A stretch of 64,000 bases of DNA from assembly GCA_937929805.1 (NCBI GenBank), contig CALFUT010000028.1, positions 1-64,000 of the forward strand. The letters run 5' to 3'. Source of the stretch: an uncultured Pirellulaceae bacterium. GTDB lineage: Bacteria; Planctomycetota; Planctomycetia; Pirellulales; Pirellulaceae. How positions within the stretch are numbered: position 1 is the first letter of the stretch; every line of letters begins with the position of its first letter. The translations under genes were made by a program, and so were the position numbers. Below, one piece after another: positions 7,887 to 17,331 of the stretch. The notes beneath the pieces were generated by a model, which had not been told where the DNA came from, searched no databases, and saw only the letters and a list, made by a program, of their open reading frames with translations.

Positions 7887-9332
7887 TCAGTTGTTGAAAC
7901 CCGTTGGAAGTAAAGATCGCAGCAGCGACGTGCGCCATTCTTGATTGACGGGATCGTAGAATCCAAAGTCAACAAACGCAAACTCCCAATAAGCCCAATC
8001 AATTCCAAGGACGTTTGCAGTGTGACGAACGGAACGATTCCAGTTTTCGCGATTGGTCAAATCGGCTTCCCGATAGGCTCCGAATTCACCCAAGTGAAGT
8101 GGGATTTTGTTTTCAATTGCCCAATCTCTGGCCATTAGGAAGTCGCGGCGGATGACATTGGTTTGCGTCGTCATTGCGAAGTCCCAAGCGTCATTTTGCT
8201 TGAACCGAAGCAACGAGATAATCATTGGAATTTGGCTTTCCGGGGAGAAATTCTGAATCGCGATGTCTCGCAATTCAAAACCGGGCGGCAGGTTGTCGAA
8301 TTCTACGACATGGATTTCTGGGGCCTTAGGCGTGGCGGTCGATTGCACTGGGTATAAGATCGTGTTGTCGCCATCAAAGATCATGACCTGCAATGAGAAA
8401 GGCCGATTGACGCGAAACTGGATCGCCTGCGGATCTACAATTGGAGAATCGCGGTGGATATTGAAACCGGCCCAGCCTTCTTGGTAAGTAACTTTCAAGC
8501 CCGAACCCGTGTTGTCGACTTTGGTGCCCCACGAGTAATTCTGCCATGGCGGTGCTAGTTGGTCCGCGAAGGGACGCCAAGTTGTTCCGAGGGGCGGTGC
8601 CGGATCAATCCATCGCGCTCCTTGGTGGGTGAAAGGAAAAGGGTCGTAATAATGAATGCTCGCGATCAGATTCGGGTCGTTCGGGACTTGCAGTTTAGCC
8701 AAGGAGTGAAGCGAGTTAAAATTGACCGGGCCAATCACTACCTTGCGTGTCGGGTTGGTTGATCGGATGACGTTGAGAGCATCGACTAACAATGCATTCC
8801 ACAACGCTGGTGTTTTACTGAACTCACCATGTGGCTCGTTAAGGATTTCGAAATGCAGCCAATCACCACGGTCTGCATAACGAGTTGCAATTTGATCCCA
8901 GATCGCCAAAAACCGAGCGGACTCGCCGACTGGGTCGGCATCCAATTCATCGTGATGGTGATCGTTAAGGATAACCTTGACATTGATCGCCTCGGCCATC
9001 GCCAGCACTTCATCGATGCGAGCAAAAAAGACTGGGTCCACGGTGTATGGAGCTTCAGTCGATGCGTGGTGAGTCCAGCTGACAGGTAAACGAATGTGGT
9101 CGAATCCTCTCTCGGCGACCCGGTCGAAGAAATCGGGTTGAACGGTCAGCCCCCATGCTCCTTCGAAAGGAGCTTCCAGCATGTTGCCAAAATTGACTCC
9201 CTTACCAAGGCCGGCGGAAAGAACGTTCTGCGCTTTCGCTTCTCTGCCGCCTGTTGCCAACAGCAACGTAACACATAGAAGTGATGCAATTCGAGGAAGA
9301 GACAACTGGCTAACTCGGCGGTGAGAATTCAT
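7887..9332 (-). CDS. Secreted glycoside hydrolase family 5 (cellulase-like), copy 1
   Basis: 481 residues from the ATG at 9332. A signal peptide ends near residue 34 (LLCVTLLLATGGREAKA). The GH5 barrel begins GLGKGVNFGNMLEAP. The acid/base is E166 in FEILNEPHGE and the nucleophile E416 in HLGEFGAY. His/Asn residues of the active site are visible in HIRLPVSW and ILNDHHHDEL. The two glutamates are ~250 residues apart, much more than usual, because a beta-rich segment (~250-380: NYSWGTKVDNTGSGLKVTY and on) is inserted in the barrel. It probably cleaves beta-1,4- or related beta-glucans outside the cell; the substrate is not determined. It is a close paralogue of the next gene upstream (9762-11204). 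Confidence 0.9.
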   Translation of the reverse strand: MNSHRRVSQLSLPRIASLLCVTLLLATGGREAKAQNVLSAGLGKGVNFGNMLEAPFEGAWGLTVQPDFFDRVAERGFDHIRLPVSWTHHASTEAPYTVDPVFFARIDEVLAMAEAINVKVILNDHHHDELDADPVGESARFLAIWDQIATRYADRGDWLHFEILNEPHGEFSKTPALWNALLVDALNVIRSTNPTRKVVIGPVNFNSLHSLAKLQVPNDPNLIASIHYYDPFPFTHQGARWIDPAPPLGTTWRPFADQLAPPWQNYSWGTKVDNTGSGLKVTYQEGWAGFNIHRDSPIVDPQAIQFRVNRPFSLQVMIFDGDNTILYPVQSTATPKAPEIHVVEFDNLPPGFELRDIAIQNFSPESQIPMIISLLRFKQNDAWDFAMTTQTNVIRRDFLMARDWAIENKIPLHLGEFGAYREADLTNRENWNRSVRHTANVLGIDWAYWEFAFVDFGFYDPVNQEWRTSLLRSLLPTGFNN

Positions 9333-9761
9333 GGTGGAGATCGGGAGGATTGCAATAACCGGGCGGTCAAGAATTGACGCAAGTCCGATTATAACTGATG
9401 AACTCCGCTTGCACACGCACGCCGCTAATTGTCTTGCGAAAGCCGAGTAACGCGACATTATTCCCTTAATCTTGGTGCTATTTATTCCGAGAAATTCAAA
9501 AACGGGCGGTTGCGAGCGAGACCTGTCCTTCAGGTGCTCAAGATTTTCTGCCGATCCAAAAGACCCGCCGAGGACATGGATGCCGCTCGAGTTGCGTGGT
9601 GACCCTGAAGTCTTTGCGCAGGGAACGGAAGGTCGTTCCCGCGTTTATTAAGCCGACCAACGCCGTGAATTGACGTGCACGCATGCTTTCTGGTGTGCGA
9701 GCGTTTCACCGTGACACGGTGCCGTTCCGCTGAAGCTAGGTTGTCGGGCGTTAGCTTTCGC
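9333..9761. other. Intergenic between tandem GH5 genes
   Basis: 429 bases between the stop of GH5 copy 2 and the start of copy 1. No convincing coding frame. The part nearest copy 2 (about 9640-9770) is GC-rich and recalls the dispersed intergenic sequences of planctomycetes. The promoter of copy 1 must lie here if the genes are not co-transcribed. Confidence 0.45.
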
Positions 9762-11204
9762 CTACGGTCTTGAAAACGGCAGCAGTGCACGCAAGAGATC
9801 GGTGTGCCAGACTTGGTTAACCGCGTCGTAGACTCCAAAGTTGGGAGTCCCGAACTCCCAATAAGCCCAGTCGATGCCCAACACGTTGGCCGTGTTGCGA
9901 ATCGAACGAGTCCAGCTCAGCCGGTCCTCCAACGCGCCTGCTTGGTACGCCCCGAATTCACCTAGATGAAGTGGGATGTTGTTCTCGATGGCCCAGTCTC
10001 TGGCAACGCGAAAATCGAGTCTTTGGATATTCGTTTTTGTTGTCATGATGTAAGACCAAGCGTCGTTTTGCTTGATTCGAAGTGCCGAGAAAATGATCGG
10101 TATCTTGCTGCTGGGCGTAAAGTTCTGAATCGCGACTTGATCAAGTTGAAAACCCGGAGGCAGGTTGTCGAAATTCACGGTGTACAGTTTCTCGTTACCG
10201 GGAGTCGCTGTCGATTGAACAGGGTACTCAATACGATCGTCTCCATCGATAGCGATGACTTGAAGTCGATACGGTCGGTTGATGCGAAACTGAACTGCTT
10301 GCGGATTAAGGATTGGCGAATCGGGGTTGATCGCGAAACCGGCCCAGCCTTGTTCGTAAGTGACCCGAAAACCCGAACCAGTAGAATCGACCCTAGTGTT
10401 CCATGAATAGTTTTGCCAAGGTTTCGTGAAATCGAAATAGAACGGACGCCACGAGACACCCGGCGGAAGCGGAAAATCGAACCAAGGCGTTCCTTGGTGC
10501 GTGAATGAAAACGGTGAGTAATAATGGACGCTGGCGATTAGATTTGAATCGTTTGGGAGTTCCAATTGATCGAGGGCGTAGATCGAATTGAAGTCGACGG
10601 AAGCGATCAATACCTTGCGGGTCGGGTTCGTGGCCCGTATGACGTCCAGCGTTTCTGCCTGTAATGCGTTCCACATCTGTGGATTTTGATTGAACACTCC
10701 ATGAGGCTCATTGAGGATCTCGAACAGCAACCAGTTCCCTCGATCGGCGTAGCGAGTTGCAATCTGATCCCAGATCGCTAGGAATCGTGGGCTTTCTGCG
10801 ACCGGATCCGCATCCAGTTCCTCATGATGTTGATCGTTAAGGATTAACTTCAGATTGGCCGCTTCTGCCATCGCCAGCACTTCGTCCATGCGATCAAAAA
10901 ACTCGGGATCGACCGTGTAAGGTGGGTCGGTCAGAGCATGATATGTCCAGCTGACCGGCAAGCGAATGTGATCAAAACCTGCTTCAATCACTCTTGCAAA
11001 ATATTCGGGCTCTACGGTTAGTTCCCAAGCTCCTTCGTAAGGGGCATCGAGCATGTTGCCGAAGTTGATTCCCTTGCCAAGGCCGGCCGAAGGGGCTTTT
11101 TGAGCATCTACTTCTCCGTTAACCGACGCCAGCAGTAACACGCTGCACAGAAAAGATGAAATTTGAATGAAGCGGAATTGGTCGATCGTGTAGCGAGAGT
11201 TCAT
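9762..11204 (-). CDS. Secreted glycoside hydrolase family 5 (cellulase-like), copy 2
   Basis: 480 residues from the ATG at 11204 (MNSRYTIDQFRFIQ). A signal peptide (FLCSVLLLASVNGEVDA) is followed by a GH5 barrel aligned residue for residue with the neighbouring copy: GLGKGINFGNMLDAP, acid/base E166 in FEILNEPHG and the nucleophile in HLGEFGAYQ near 416. It has the same beta-rich insertion (NYSWNTRVDSTGSGFRVTY). The barrel sequences are roughly 70% identical by eye, so this is a tandem duplication. Differences cluster in loops (DHHHDELD versus DQHHEELD; THHASTEAP versus TYHALTDPP), which may tune the substrate range. Location: exported. No regulator is adjacent. Confidence 0.9.
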   Translation of the reverse strand: MNSRYTIDQFRFIQISSFLCSVLLLASVNGEVDAQKAPSAGLGKGINFGNMLDAPYEGAWELTVEPEYFARVIEAGFDHIRLPVSWTYHALTDPPYTVDPEFFDRMDEVLAMAEAANLKLILNDQHHEELDADPVAESPRFLAIWDQIATRYADRGNWLLFEILNEPHGVFNQNPQMWNALQAETLDVIRATNPTRKVLIASVDFNSIYALDQLELPNDSNLIASVHYYSPFSFTHQGTPWFDFPLPPGVSWRPFYFDFTKPWQNYSWNTRVDSTGSGFRVTYEQGWAGFAINPDSPILNPQAVQFRINRPYRLQVIAIDGDDRIEYPVQSTATPGNEKLYTVNFDNLPPGFQLDQVAIQNFTPSSKIPIIFSALRIKQNDAWSYIMTTKTNIQRLDFRVARDWAIENNIPLHLGEFGAYQAGALEDRLSWTRSIRNTANVLGIDWAYWEFGTPNFGVYDAVNQVWHTDLLRALLPFSRP

Positions 11205-11428
11205 GGTGAGTACTTGAAGAAGCGGTTGCCGTGGTGAATCAGAATTATACCTCGCACATTCCGTCTTCAAGCATATTCTGTTTTAGCCTGTCCAAAAACT
11301 GGCAGATGATGCATTCTCGCAACATGCCAGTCGCGTTTGTTGTGCGAAGCCCAACGCCAATTGTTCTGCGAAGTCACCATGCTCTCTTCTGGATAGGGAG
11401 CAAGTCATTTTTTCAAGGGCCAAAGTGA

Positions 11429-12049
11429 TTACCGGCCTGGACTACCAATCAAGGACATAAACTCAGCCCGTGTGGCGGGATCGTCACGAAAGTCGCCTCG
11501 AAGCGAGCTGGTGATCGTCAGGCTGCCTGGCTTTTTGACGCCGCGAATCGACATGCATGAATGCTCGGCACTGACAACGACGCCCACCCCAGACGTATTC
11601 AGATGACTGGAAACCAGATCGGCGATCGTTTGAGTCATTCGCTCTTGAACCTGAGGCCGGCGCGCAACTTCTTCCACCACGCGAGCAATTTTGCTTAGCC
11701 CGGTCACCTTTCCCTCGGGAAGGTAAGCGACGTGTGCAACGCCGGAAAACGGCAGCAGGTGATGTTCGCACATGCTGGTGAATGTGATATCACGGACCAG
11801 CACCATTTCGTCGTACGATTCGGTGAACGTAACTTCAAGATGTCGTGCCGGATCAAGCCGCAGGCCTTCGAACATTTCGGCATACATTTTGGCAACGCGA
11901 CGCGGTGTTTCCAGCAGTCCATCACGATCGGGATCTTCCCCGACGGCTTCCAGAATCATCCGAACGGCCAGTTTCATTTTTTCGAGGTCAACATCGGACC
12001 GATCGGAGGAATTTTCCACAGCAAGCATTTTCAAAAAAAGTTGTGACAT
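11429..12049 (-). CDS. folE: GTP cyclohydrolase I
   Basis: 206 residues from the ATG at 12049; a TTG at 12088 would add 13. The enzyme converts GTP to 7,8-dihydroneopterin triphosphate, the first step of folate (and queuosine-type) synthesis, in the cytoplasm. Family hallmarks are [16 protein letters not shown], the zinc ligands in [11 protein letters not shown] and later [10 protein letters not shown], and [20 protein letters not shown]. All zinc and catalytic residues (Cys, His, His, Cys) are present, so it is the zinc-dependent type IA. It has its own gaps on both sides (224 bases to GH5 and ~150 to the phosphoesterase). Folate genes pabA and pabB lie 5-8 kb away. Confidence 0.95.
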   Translation of the reverse strand: MSQLFLKMLAVENSSDRSDVDLEKMKLAVRMILEAVGEDPDRDGLLETPRRVAKMYAEMFEGLRLDPARHLEVTFTESYDEMVLVRDITFTSMCEHHLLPFSGVAHVAYLPEGKVTGLSKIARVVEEVARRPQVQERMTQTIADLVSSHLNTSGVGVVVSAEHSCMSIRGVKKPGSLTITSSLRGDFRDDPATRAEFMSLIGSPGR

Positions 12050-12199
12050 TCGAGAATCCAGTGTTTCATTCTCCACTCGGTTCGGCAACCGGGAATCGTT
12101 CCGAATCGCTAGGAAGTGTGGAAAATGGTCGACGGCCCGCCGTAAAAACTGGGCACCTGATTGTAACCCTGCCCGCCAGACAACTCTGGGGACTGGCTC

Positions 12200-13897
12200 T
12201 CAATGAGCCACCGGTTCGGCCGCTGGTTTTATAGGGTTCGTGTCTGATTTTTTGTCGCCTAAGGCAGAGGTTACTCGGATACTCCGCTGTGAGTAAAACG
12301 TTCGTCCATGCATGTCGGTCGTTCGTACACGAATGAGATGAACGCCGGCAGGAAGTTCTTGATCAATCAGGCCACCCCAAAGATGACTGCATTGGCTGGG
12401 CCTAATTAACGAAGGAACGATTGCCGGTTTGACGTTTTTTTCGGCAGCCATAATCGCCTGATAGTGCGGATCGGCAACAAATTTCTGATCGAGTCTTCTC
12501 CATTCCGATTCTTGGTCGATCGCCATTTCCACTTTTGATTTGCTCGATCCGTTAAACACATTGACCCAGACCTCGGTGGCAGCGGACTCGGCGGTGGACA
12601 CGACATTAGGTACATTGATTCGCATCTGGTAGTCGGCCGGATGACCCGCTCCCTTGAAATCCAGCAAGTATCGATCTGGTTTGAATGTCATGATCGAATA
12701 TCCATTCGGCGCACCGTCGCGCATGGTGGAATGAGGGATGCCGCGATCGTCTTTCGCCCCGGACCACCAAGCACCGCTAACCGTTACGTTGACAATGTGA
12801 TGATGGTCTCGGTCGCCGTTGAAACCATCCTGCTTGCCTAAAAAGTGATGGGTCTGCGCGTGCGTATGGGCGGAAACGGAAACGCACAACGGACGCTTTT
12901 CGATCAGTCGATACAGATCCTGCCGATCCTCGGTGCCGACGATGGGGGCGTGCATCAATAAAACCACCATCTGGTTTTCCGGAATCATGGCAAGATCACG
13001 CTCGACGAACTGCAGTTGCTGCGAGCCAAATTGGGCAAAGAATTTCTTGACGTCTGGAGAGTCTTTGGGTGACTGCCAGTCGATGTTGTCAAGCACGATA
13101 AAGTGAGCGTTGCCGTGGTCGAACGAATAGTAAGTCGGTCCGTAGATCGATTCGAAGGTCTCGTTGATCTCGTCGCGATTCTTCCCGTCCAAATTCAGAT
13201 CGTGATTCCCGATCAAGTTGTGCCATGGGATACCAATCAGCCCAACGACTTGGTTGAGTGGTTCAAGTGTTTCCAAATTATCAAACGCAAGGTCGCCAAG
13301 CGAAACACCGAACGCGTGGTTGCAACCGATCAGTTCAGCAACGACATCCTGCGCAATGTAGTCGACCTCGGTCATGTTGCGAGGCTGAGGATCCCCGAAC
13401 AGAACGATCCGAAAGCTTTCTGGCTCGGGCACCGCGTACATCGGAAAATCAATGGAGGCAGGTAGCTGTCCGGTCGGCTCAGAGCCAGCGTACTTTAGCT
13501 TGGGCGAGCCATCCGGTTTATGAATGTAATAGAACTGAGGCAGATTATTTGCGTCCAGCGGAGAACGAAACCCGGTCGGCTTGATCACAAAGATGATCGA
13601 GCCATTTCGGACCGGAAGCTCGTACTTTCCACCGGCTCCCGTGGTCACGATCTCTTGCCCGTTGGAAACTTTCACTCCAACGAACGGTTGATCGGCGGAC
13701 CCAAATCTTTTATCGCCGTCGACGTCTACGAATACTCTTCCGCGAGCCATCGGCAGCGTGGGTGGCATGGGCACCTCTGCGTCTGCGGCTGGTTCAGCAT
13801 CAGGTGCTTGAGCCAAACCAATGCTTCCAATCAGCAGGCACGAAATCATCAGAGCCAGAGCAAAGGTTGACTTGGTTAGTCGTTCTCGTAGGTGCAC
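12200..13897 (-). CDS. Secreted calcineurin-like metallophosphoesterase
   Basis: 565 residues from a GTG at 13897. A signal peptide (FALALMISCLLIGSIGLAQA) precedes a beta-sandwich region ~50-140 (GRVFVDVDGDKRFGSADQPF, ATGGKY-like), of the kind annotated MetallophosN. The phosphoesterase domain has the metal-binding blocks FGDPQPRN, SLGDLAFDN, LIGNHDLN, LLMHAPI and SVSAHTHAQTHH, so both metal sites appear complete. The last ~150 residues match the C-terminal domain seen in such proteins (ending near IRVRTTDMHGRTFYSQRSI). Substrates of this group are phosphate mono- or diesters; the specific one is unknown. Probably periplasmic or surface-located. Confidence 0.88.
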   Translation of the reverse strand: MHLRERLTKSTFALALMISCLLIGSIGLAQAPDAEPAADAEVPMPPTLPMARGRVFVDVDGDKRFGSADQPFVGVKVSNGQEIVTTGAGGKYELPVRNGSIIFVIKPTGFRSPLDANNLPQFYYIHKPDGSPKLKYAGSEPTGQLPASIDFPMYAVPEPESFRIVLFGDPQPRNMTEVDYIAQDVVAELIGCNHAFGVSLGDLAFDNLETLEPLNQVVGLIGIPWHNLIGNHDLNLDGKNRDEINETFESIYGPTYYSFDHGNAHFIVLDNIDWQSPKDSPDVKKFFAQFGSQQLQFVERDLAMIPENQMVVLLMHAPIVGTEDRQDLYRLIEKRPLCVSVSAHTHAQTHHFLGKQDGFNGDRDHHHIVNVTVSGAWWSGAKDDRGIPHSTMRDGAPNGYSIMTFKPDRYLLDFKGAGHPADYQMRINVPNVVSTAESAATEVWVNVFNGSSKSKVEMAIDQESEWRRLDQKFVADPHYQAIMAAEKNVKPAIVPSLIRPSQCSHLWGGLIDQELPAGVHLIRVRTTDMHGRTFYSQRSIRVTSALGDKKSDTNPIKPAAEPVAH

Positions 13898-14238
13898 GTT
13901 GAAATCTCGTTAGTCAGTAGGGTACGCTGGATAATCAATTTGGTAGTTTGCGGAAGACAGGAAAGCTTGCCGTCTGGCGATGTCGATCTGCCGCAGCGGA
14001 GCCAGTTTGGCTGATGCTGATTGTGCATTCAATGCGTGCCAGCATTGCATCGCTAATTCGTTGGTAAAACGCGTGTTTGCGAACATCGATGGCTTGATGC
14101 ATCCGCAAAAAACCACTAATTCGGGTAACAGATTGAACCGTATCCGCGTGACGTGCCGATCGGAAAAAAAGCAGTCCCTTCTTTCCCTGCCTTTGTTGCT
14201 CGCCCATCTCCTCTTCGTTTCGATCTTCTGAGGTTGTT
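13898..14238. other. Divergent intergenic region
   Basis: 341 bases between the phosphoesterase start (minus) and the lipoprotein start (plus). Open frames on the minus strand here overlap the lipoprotein and have no protein-like composition. Promoters for both genes are expected; no certain -35/-10 pair can be named. Confidence 0.45.
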
Positions 14239-14772
14239 ATGTTCTCACGCCGATTCCAAGTTCTGATGCTGATCATTGCGGTAGGCCCAATGTGTGGATG
14301 CTCGTTTTCGTCCCGAGGTTTAGGATCGTTCGCGGCGCACGGGCCATGCAAAACTTTGGGCTTGGATGTTCGTCCCGGTCAAGGTGCACCCGGCCCCGAT
14401 ATTTGTCTTCATGATCGATGCCTTGGTTGGATGGTTGCCCGCAACAAGGGACCGTTTTATCACTTGATGCAAGGAACCACAGATCCGGGTTGTGGCAATG
14501 GAAATTGCCGGAGCTTGGTGGGGGGCTCGCACACGATTGTTGAGCAGTTTCCTGACGCCAACGGCAGTAGCAATCCGGTAATTAATCAGACAGCGTTTGG
14601 CGTGGGAGGTCCCGTTGGGGCAGCCAGTCCGACTCCGGCCGTTGCACCAACTCAGGCAGTTGCAGCAACGACAACGCCGGTAACTCGTCAGCGGTCAGTC
14701 GCGTCGAGGCGTCCAACCAGTTCCAAGCCAGCCAACCGCCTAGCCCAGCAACGCTTTGACCCGTTTCGGTAG
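14239..14772 (+). CDS. Hypothetical lipoprotein
   Basis: 177 residues. The N-terminus is a lipoprotein signal (LMLIIAVGPMCGC) with the lipobox Cys at about residue 21, so it should be membrane-anchored outside the cytoplasm. The mature part has several Cys (PCKTLGLD, DICLHDRCLGW, DPGCGNGNC), a region around residues 37-95 that could be a small disulfide-rich or metal-binding fold, and a Thr/Ala/Pro-rich low-complexity tail (PTPAVAPTQAVAATTTPVT). Similar Cys-containing short lipoproteins are common in planctomycetes. Function not recognised. It is followed 92 bases later by another plus-strand gene. Confidence 0.65.
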   Translation: MFSRRFQVLMLIIAVGPMCGCSFSSRGLGSFAAHGPCKTLGLDVRPGQGAPGPDICLHDRCLGWMVARNKGPFYHLMQGTTDPGCGNGNCRSLVGGSHTIVEQFPDANGSSNPVINQTAFGVGGPVGAASPTPAVAPTQAVAATTTPVTRQRSVASRRPTSSKPANRLAQQRFDPFR

Positions 14773-14864
14773 GCGGCATCGGTTGTGGGCGGTCAAAGTC
14801 ATGACTAAGATGAATTTGTTCTCGTTTTAGTCTGACTGTTTCTACACTTGGCCCAAAGTTTATC

Positions 14865-15278
14865 GTGTCCTCTGAATTCACAGACGCTCAGTTGGAAGCG
14901 TATCTCGATGAATCGCTCGACTCACAGGTGGCTGCCGAACTTGAGCAAGCTTGCCGTGATGACTCGGAATTGTTGAGTCGTCTTTCTGCAATCAATCGCC
15001 GGCGTGACGAAGGTGTGCATACGTTGGGCGAGATCTGGCGTCGGCACCAAGTGGGTGTGCCTTCGCCCGAAGAGGCCAACGATTTTCTTTCCGGGAAGCT
15101 AAGTCAGGACCAATCCGACTACATCCGCTTCCGTCTGGATGTGCTGAAGTGCCGTTTCACTTCGGCTTTGGTTGAAGCGACCGAGCAGCAGTTGGCGGAC
15201 TCGGGCGAGCAATCGAAGACTCGCCGCGAAAAGTATTTTCAGAACAGTGCCGATCTATTGCCAAAAATCGACGAATAA
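14865..15278 (+). CDS. Small hypothetical protein, possible anti-sigma-like
   Basis: 137 residues from the GTG at 14865. The N-terminal half (FTDAQLEAYLDESLDSQVAA, then RDDSELLSRLSAINRRRDEG) resembles the helical N-terminus of planctomycete anti-sigma/zinc-finger-like proteins, but the Cys/His ligands of a true zf-HC2 domain are absent, so that is only a resemblance. The second half (SPEEANDFLSGKLSQDQSDY) is helical and ends in a charged tail. No membrane span. It is the second of two plus-strand genes and converges on dapA with 68 bases between stops. Confidence 0.6.
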   Translation: MSSEFTDAQLEAYLDESLDSQVAAELEQACRDDSELLSRLSAINRRRDEGVHTLGEIWRRHQVGVPSPEEANDFLSGKLSQDQSDYIRFRLDVLKCRFTSALVEATEQQLADSGEQSKTRREKYFQNSADLLPKIDE

Positions 15279-15346
15279 GCATTCTGCCCAGTCGGAATTC
15301 ATCGCCCGCTCTGGCACCCCGTTTTTGCTCAATGGTTGTCTTCCAA

Positions 15347-16249
15347 CTAAACGGCGACTGCTTCAATCAGTCCGTAGGTCGCCAACGTTTTTCGTAACGC
15401 GTTCAATTGATCGGCAGTGATCGGCGTCATCGGCAAACGCATCTCGCCAGTGTCTCGGCCTAGTTCGGCCATGGCCGCTTTCAGCGGCGTTGGATTGGTG
15501 GCCAGGCCCAACATGTCACGGCAGAGCGGGAACAGTTTGTGGTGCCAGCGTTCTGCTTCTTTGACGTCTCCTGATCGGAAGGCGTTGACCAGTGCAATCA
15601 TGTCACGAGGCACAATGTTTCCGACCACCGAGACGACACCTTCGCCGCCGATCGACATTAGCGGAAGCGTCAGGCTGTCGTCACCGCTAAGGACGGTCAA
15701 GTCCGTCAACGACAGAACCTGTGACGCTTGGTCAAGCGAGCCAGTCGCCTCCTTGACCATCGTAACGTTCTTGAACTCAGCGATTCGAGCGATGGTTTCA
15801 GGCTCGATGTTCTTCCCCGTTCGGCCAGGAATGTTGTACAGGCAGATCGGAATGTTTACCGCTTCGGCGACCGCTTTGTAATGTTGGTAGAAACCTTCTT
15901 GAGTCGGCTTGTTGTAATACGGAGCCACTTGCAACGAAGCGTCGGCACCTTCTTTGGCGGCCCATTCCGTCAGGCTGATCGCTTCATTGGTGCTGTTGGA
16001 GCCAGTGCCCGCCATGACTTTGGCGCGACCTGCGACGATCTGAATCGTCTCCGAGATCACCCGTTCATGTTCCGGATGCGAAAGCGTTGGCGATTCGCCG
16101 GTCGTGCCAACGGGAACGAGACAATCGGTGCCCGCTTCGATCTGAAATTCGATCTGCTTCCGCAGTGTTTCGACATCAACTTTTCCGTCGACAAACGGAG
16201 TGACGATTGCGACTGAAAGACCGGCGAAATCTGAACCTCTGCGTGCCAT
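15347..16249 (-). CDS. dapA: 4-hydroxy-tetrahydrodipicolinate synthase
   Basis: 300 residues from the ATG at 16249 ([20 protein letters not shown]); GGAG precedes it at 9-10 bases. The enzyme condenses pyruvate with aspartate semialdehyde in lysine and diaminopimelate synthesis. Visible are the phosphate/pyruvate loop GTTGESPTL, the catalytic Tyr in LYNIPGRTG and the Schiff-base Lys in [10 protein letters not shown]. The length equals the family norm. An upstream extension to 16399 is open but is not DapA-like and is better read as leader. It may be transcribed with pdxJ, which ends ~240 bases upstream. Confidence 0.95.
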   Translation of the reverse strand: MARRGSDFAGLSVAIVTPFVDGKVDVETLRKQIEFQIEAGTDCLVPVGTTGESPTLSHPEHERVISETIQIVAGRAKVMAGTGSNSTNEAISLTEWAAKEGADASLQVAPYYNKPTQEGFYQHYKAVAEAVNIPICLYNIPGRTGKNIEPETIARIAEFKNVTMVKEATGSLDQASQVLSLTDLTVLSGDDSLTLPLMSIGGEGVVSVVGNIVPRDMIALVNAFRSGDVKEAERWHHKLFPLCRDMLGLATNPTPLKAAMAELGRDTGEMRLPMTPITADQLNALRKTLATYGLIEAVAV

Positions 16250-16488
16250 GATGGGCTCCGTGCGCAGACAAAGCGTCTGCTGAAAATGTGGGACAAAAAA
16301 TGGAAGTCTAATCAAGCGGACATGATACGACTTGGCGAGTTGAATTTCCAGAGGCGAAACGGTTTCTGAGGCAAGTGGCAGGACGAACTCGAGCGGCATA
16401 TCGAAAGAATGTGCCGAGGTTTCAAGATCCTGATCAGTAGGTTTAAACTTGCCTGGTTCCTAACCGATGCACGCGACCCGGGCGACCA

Positions 16489-17205
16489 TCAAAGATTGCA
16501 CAAACGTTTCATTTCGCGGACCGCTTCTTGCATGCCGACGAAAACAGATCGAGACACGATGCTGTGCCCGATGTTCAGTTCCAGCATGCCCTCAATTTGA
16601 GCCACGGGGACCACGTTGGTGTAAGTCAAACCGTGGCCCGCGTGAAGTTGCATTTTCGTTGAGCCAACGACCGCTGCCGCTGTTTCGAGTATCTGCAATT
16701 GGGCAGCTCGTTCGTCTGAGGTCTTTGCGTTGGCGTAGGTGCCGGTGTGTAGTTCGACCGCATCGGCCCCCAGTTTTGCGGACAGTTCGATCTGACTCTG
16801 GTCGGGATCGATGAACAGGCTGACGAAGATTCCCGCATCCTGCAGCTGCTTGATCGCACGGTCAACTCGGTCTCGATTGGCAACAATGTCCAGTCCGCCC
16901 TCGGTAGTGACTTCCTCGCGTTTCTCCGGCACCAAGCAGACTTGATCCGGCAGCGTCTTGACCGCCAAATCCAACATGGTCGGCTCGCACGCACATTCCA
17001 GATTCATTTTGACGTTCACCGTATCACGTAACACGCGTACGTCGCGGTCTTGAATATGACGCCGGTCCTCGCGTAGGTGAACCGTGATCTGGTCGGCTCC
17101 GCCCAGTTCAGCCATGGCGGCCGCCCAGACCGGATCGGGTTCGGTCGTCTGCCGAGCCTGACGAATGGTTGCTACGTGGTCGATATTGACGCCAAGTTTG
17201 ATCAT
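16489..17205 (-). CDS. pdxJ: Pyridoxine 5'-phosphate synthase
   Basis: 238 residues, the family length. PdxJ joins 1-deoxy-xylulose 5-phosphate with 3-amino-acetone phosphate to give pyridoxine 5'-phosphate (DXP-dependent vitamin B6 pathway). Recognised blocks are [15 protein letters not shown] at the start, [40 protein letters not shown], and the C-terminal [13 protein letters not shown] and [15 protein letters not shown]. Phosphate-binding and catalytic His/Glu residues are all in place. Transcribed leftward from a start at 17205; pabA lies upstream on the same strand with a gap of ~125 bases. Confidence 0.96.
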   Translation of the reverse strand: MIKLGVNIDHVATIRQARQTTEPDPVWAAAMAELGGADQITVHLREDRRHIQDRDVRVLRDTVNVKMNLECACEPTMLDLAVKTLPDQVCLVPEKREEVTTEGGLDIVANRDRVDRAIKQLQDAGIFVSLFIDPDQSQIELSAKLGADAVELHTGTYANAKTSDERAAQLQILETAAAVVGSTKMQLHAGHGLTYTNVVPVAQIEGMLELNIGHSIVSRSVFVGMQEAVREMKRLCNL

Positions 17206-17331
17206 TGGAAATCTAGCTGGGAAAAAAGAAAAAGTTTAACGCGAGTTGCTACCAAGGATAGGCAATGTTAACGCCGCAGCGAAATGGGGGATCCGTAGAT
17301 GACAATCGTCGGGGTCAGCAGGTTCGCCCAT

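Noticed and set aside
9530-9838. 102-residue minus-strand open frame between GH5 genes
   Set aside because: Overlaps the end of GH5 copy 2 in another frame; Cys/Arg-rich, not protein-like.
13935-14351. 138-residue minus-strand open frame
   Set aside because: Overlaps the lipoprotein gene, Arg/Gln-rich shadow composition, no motif.
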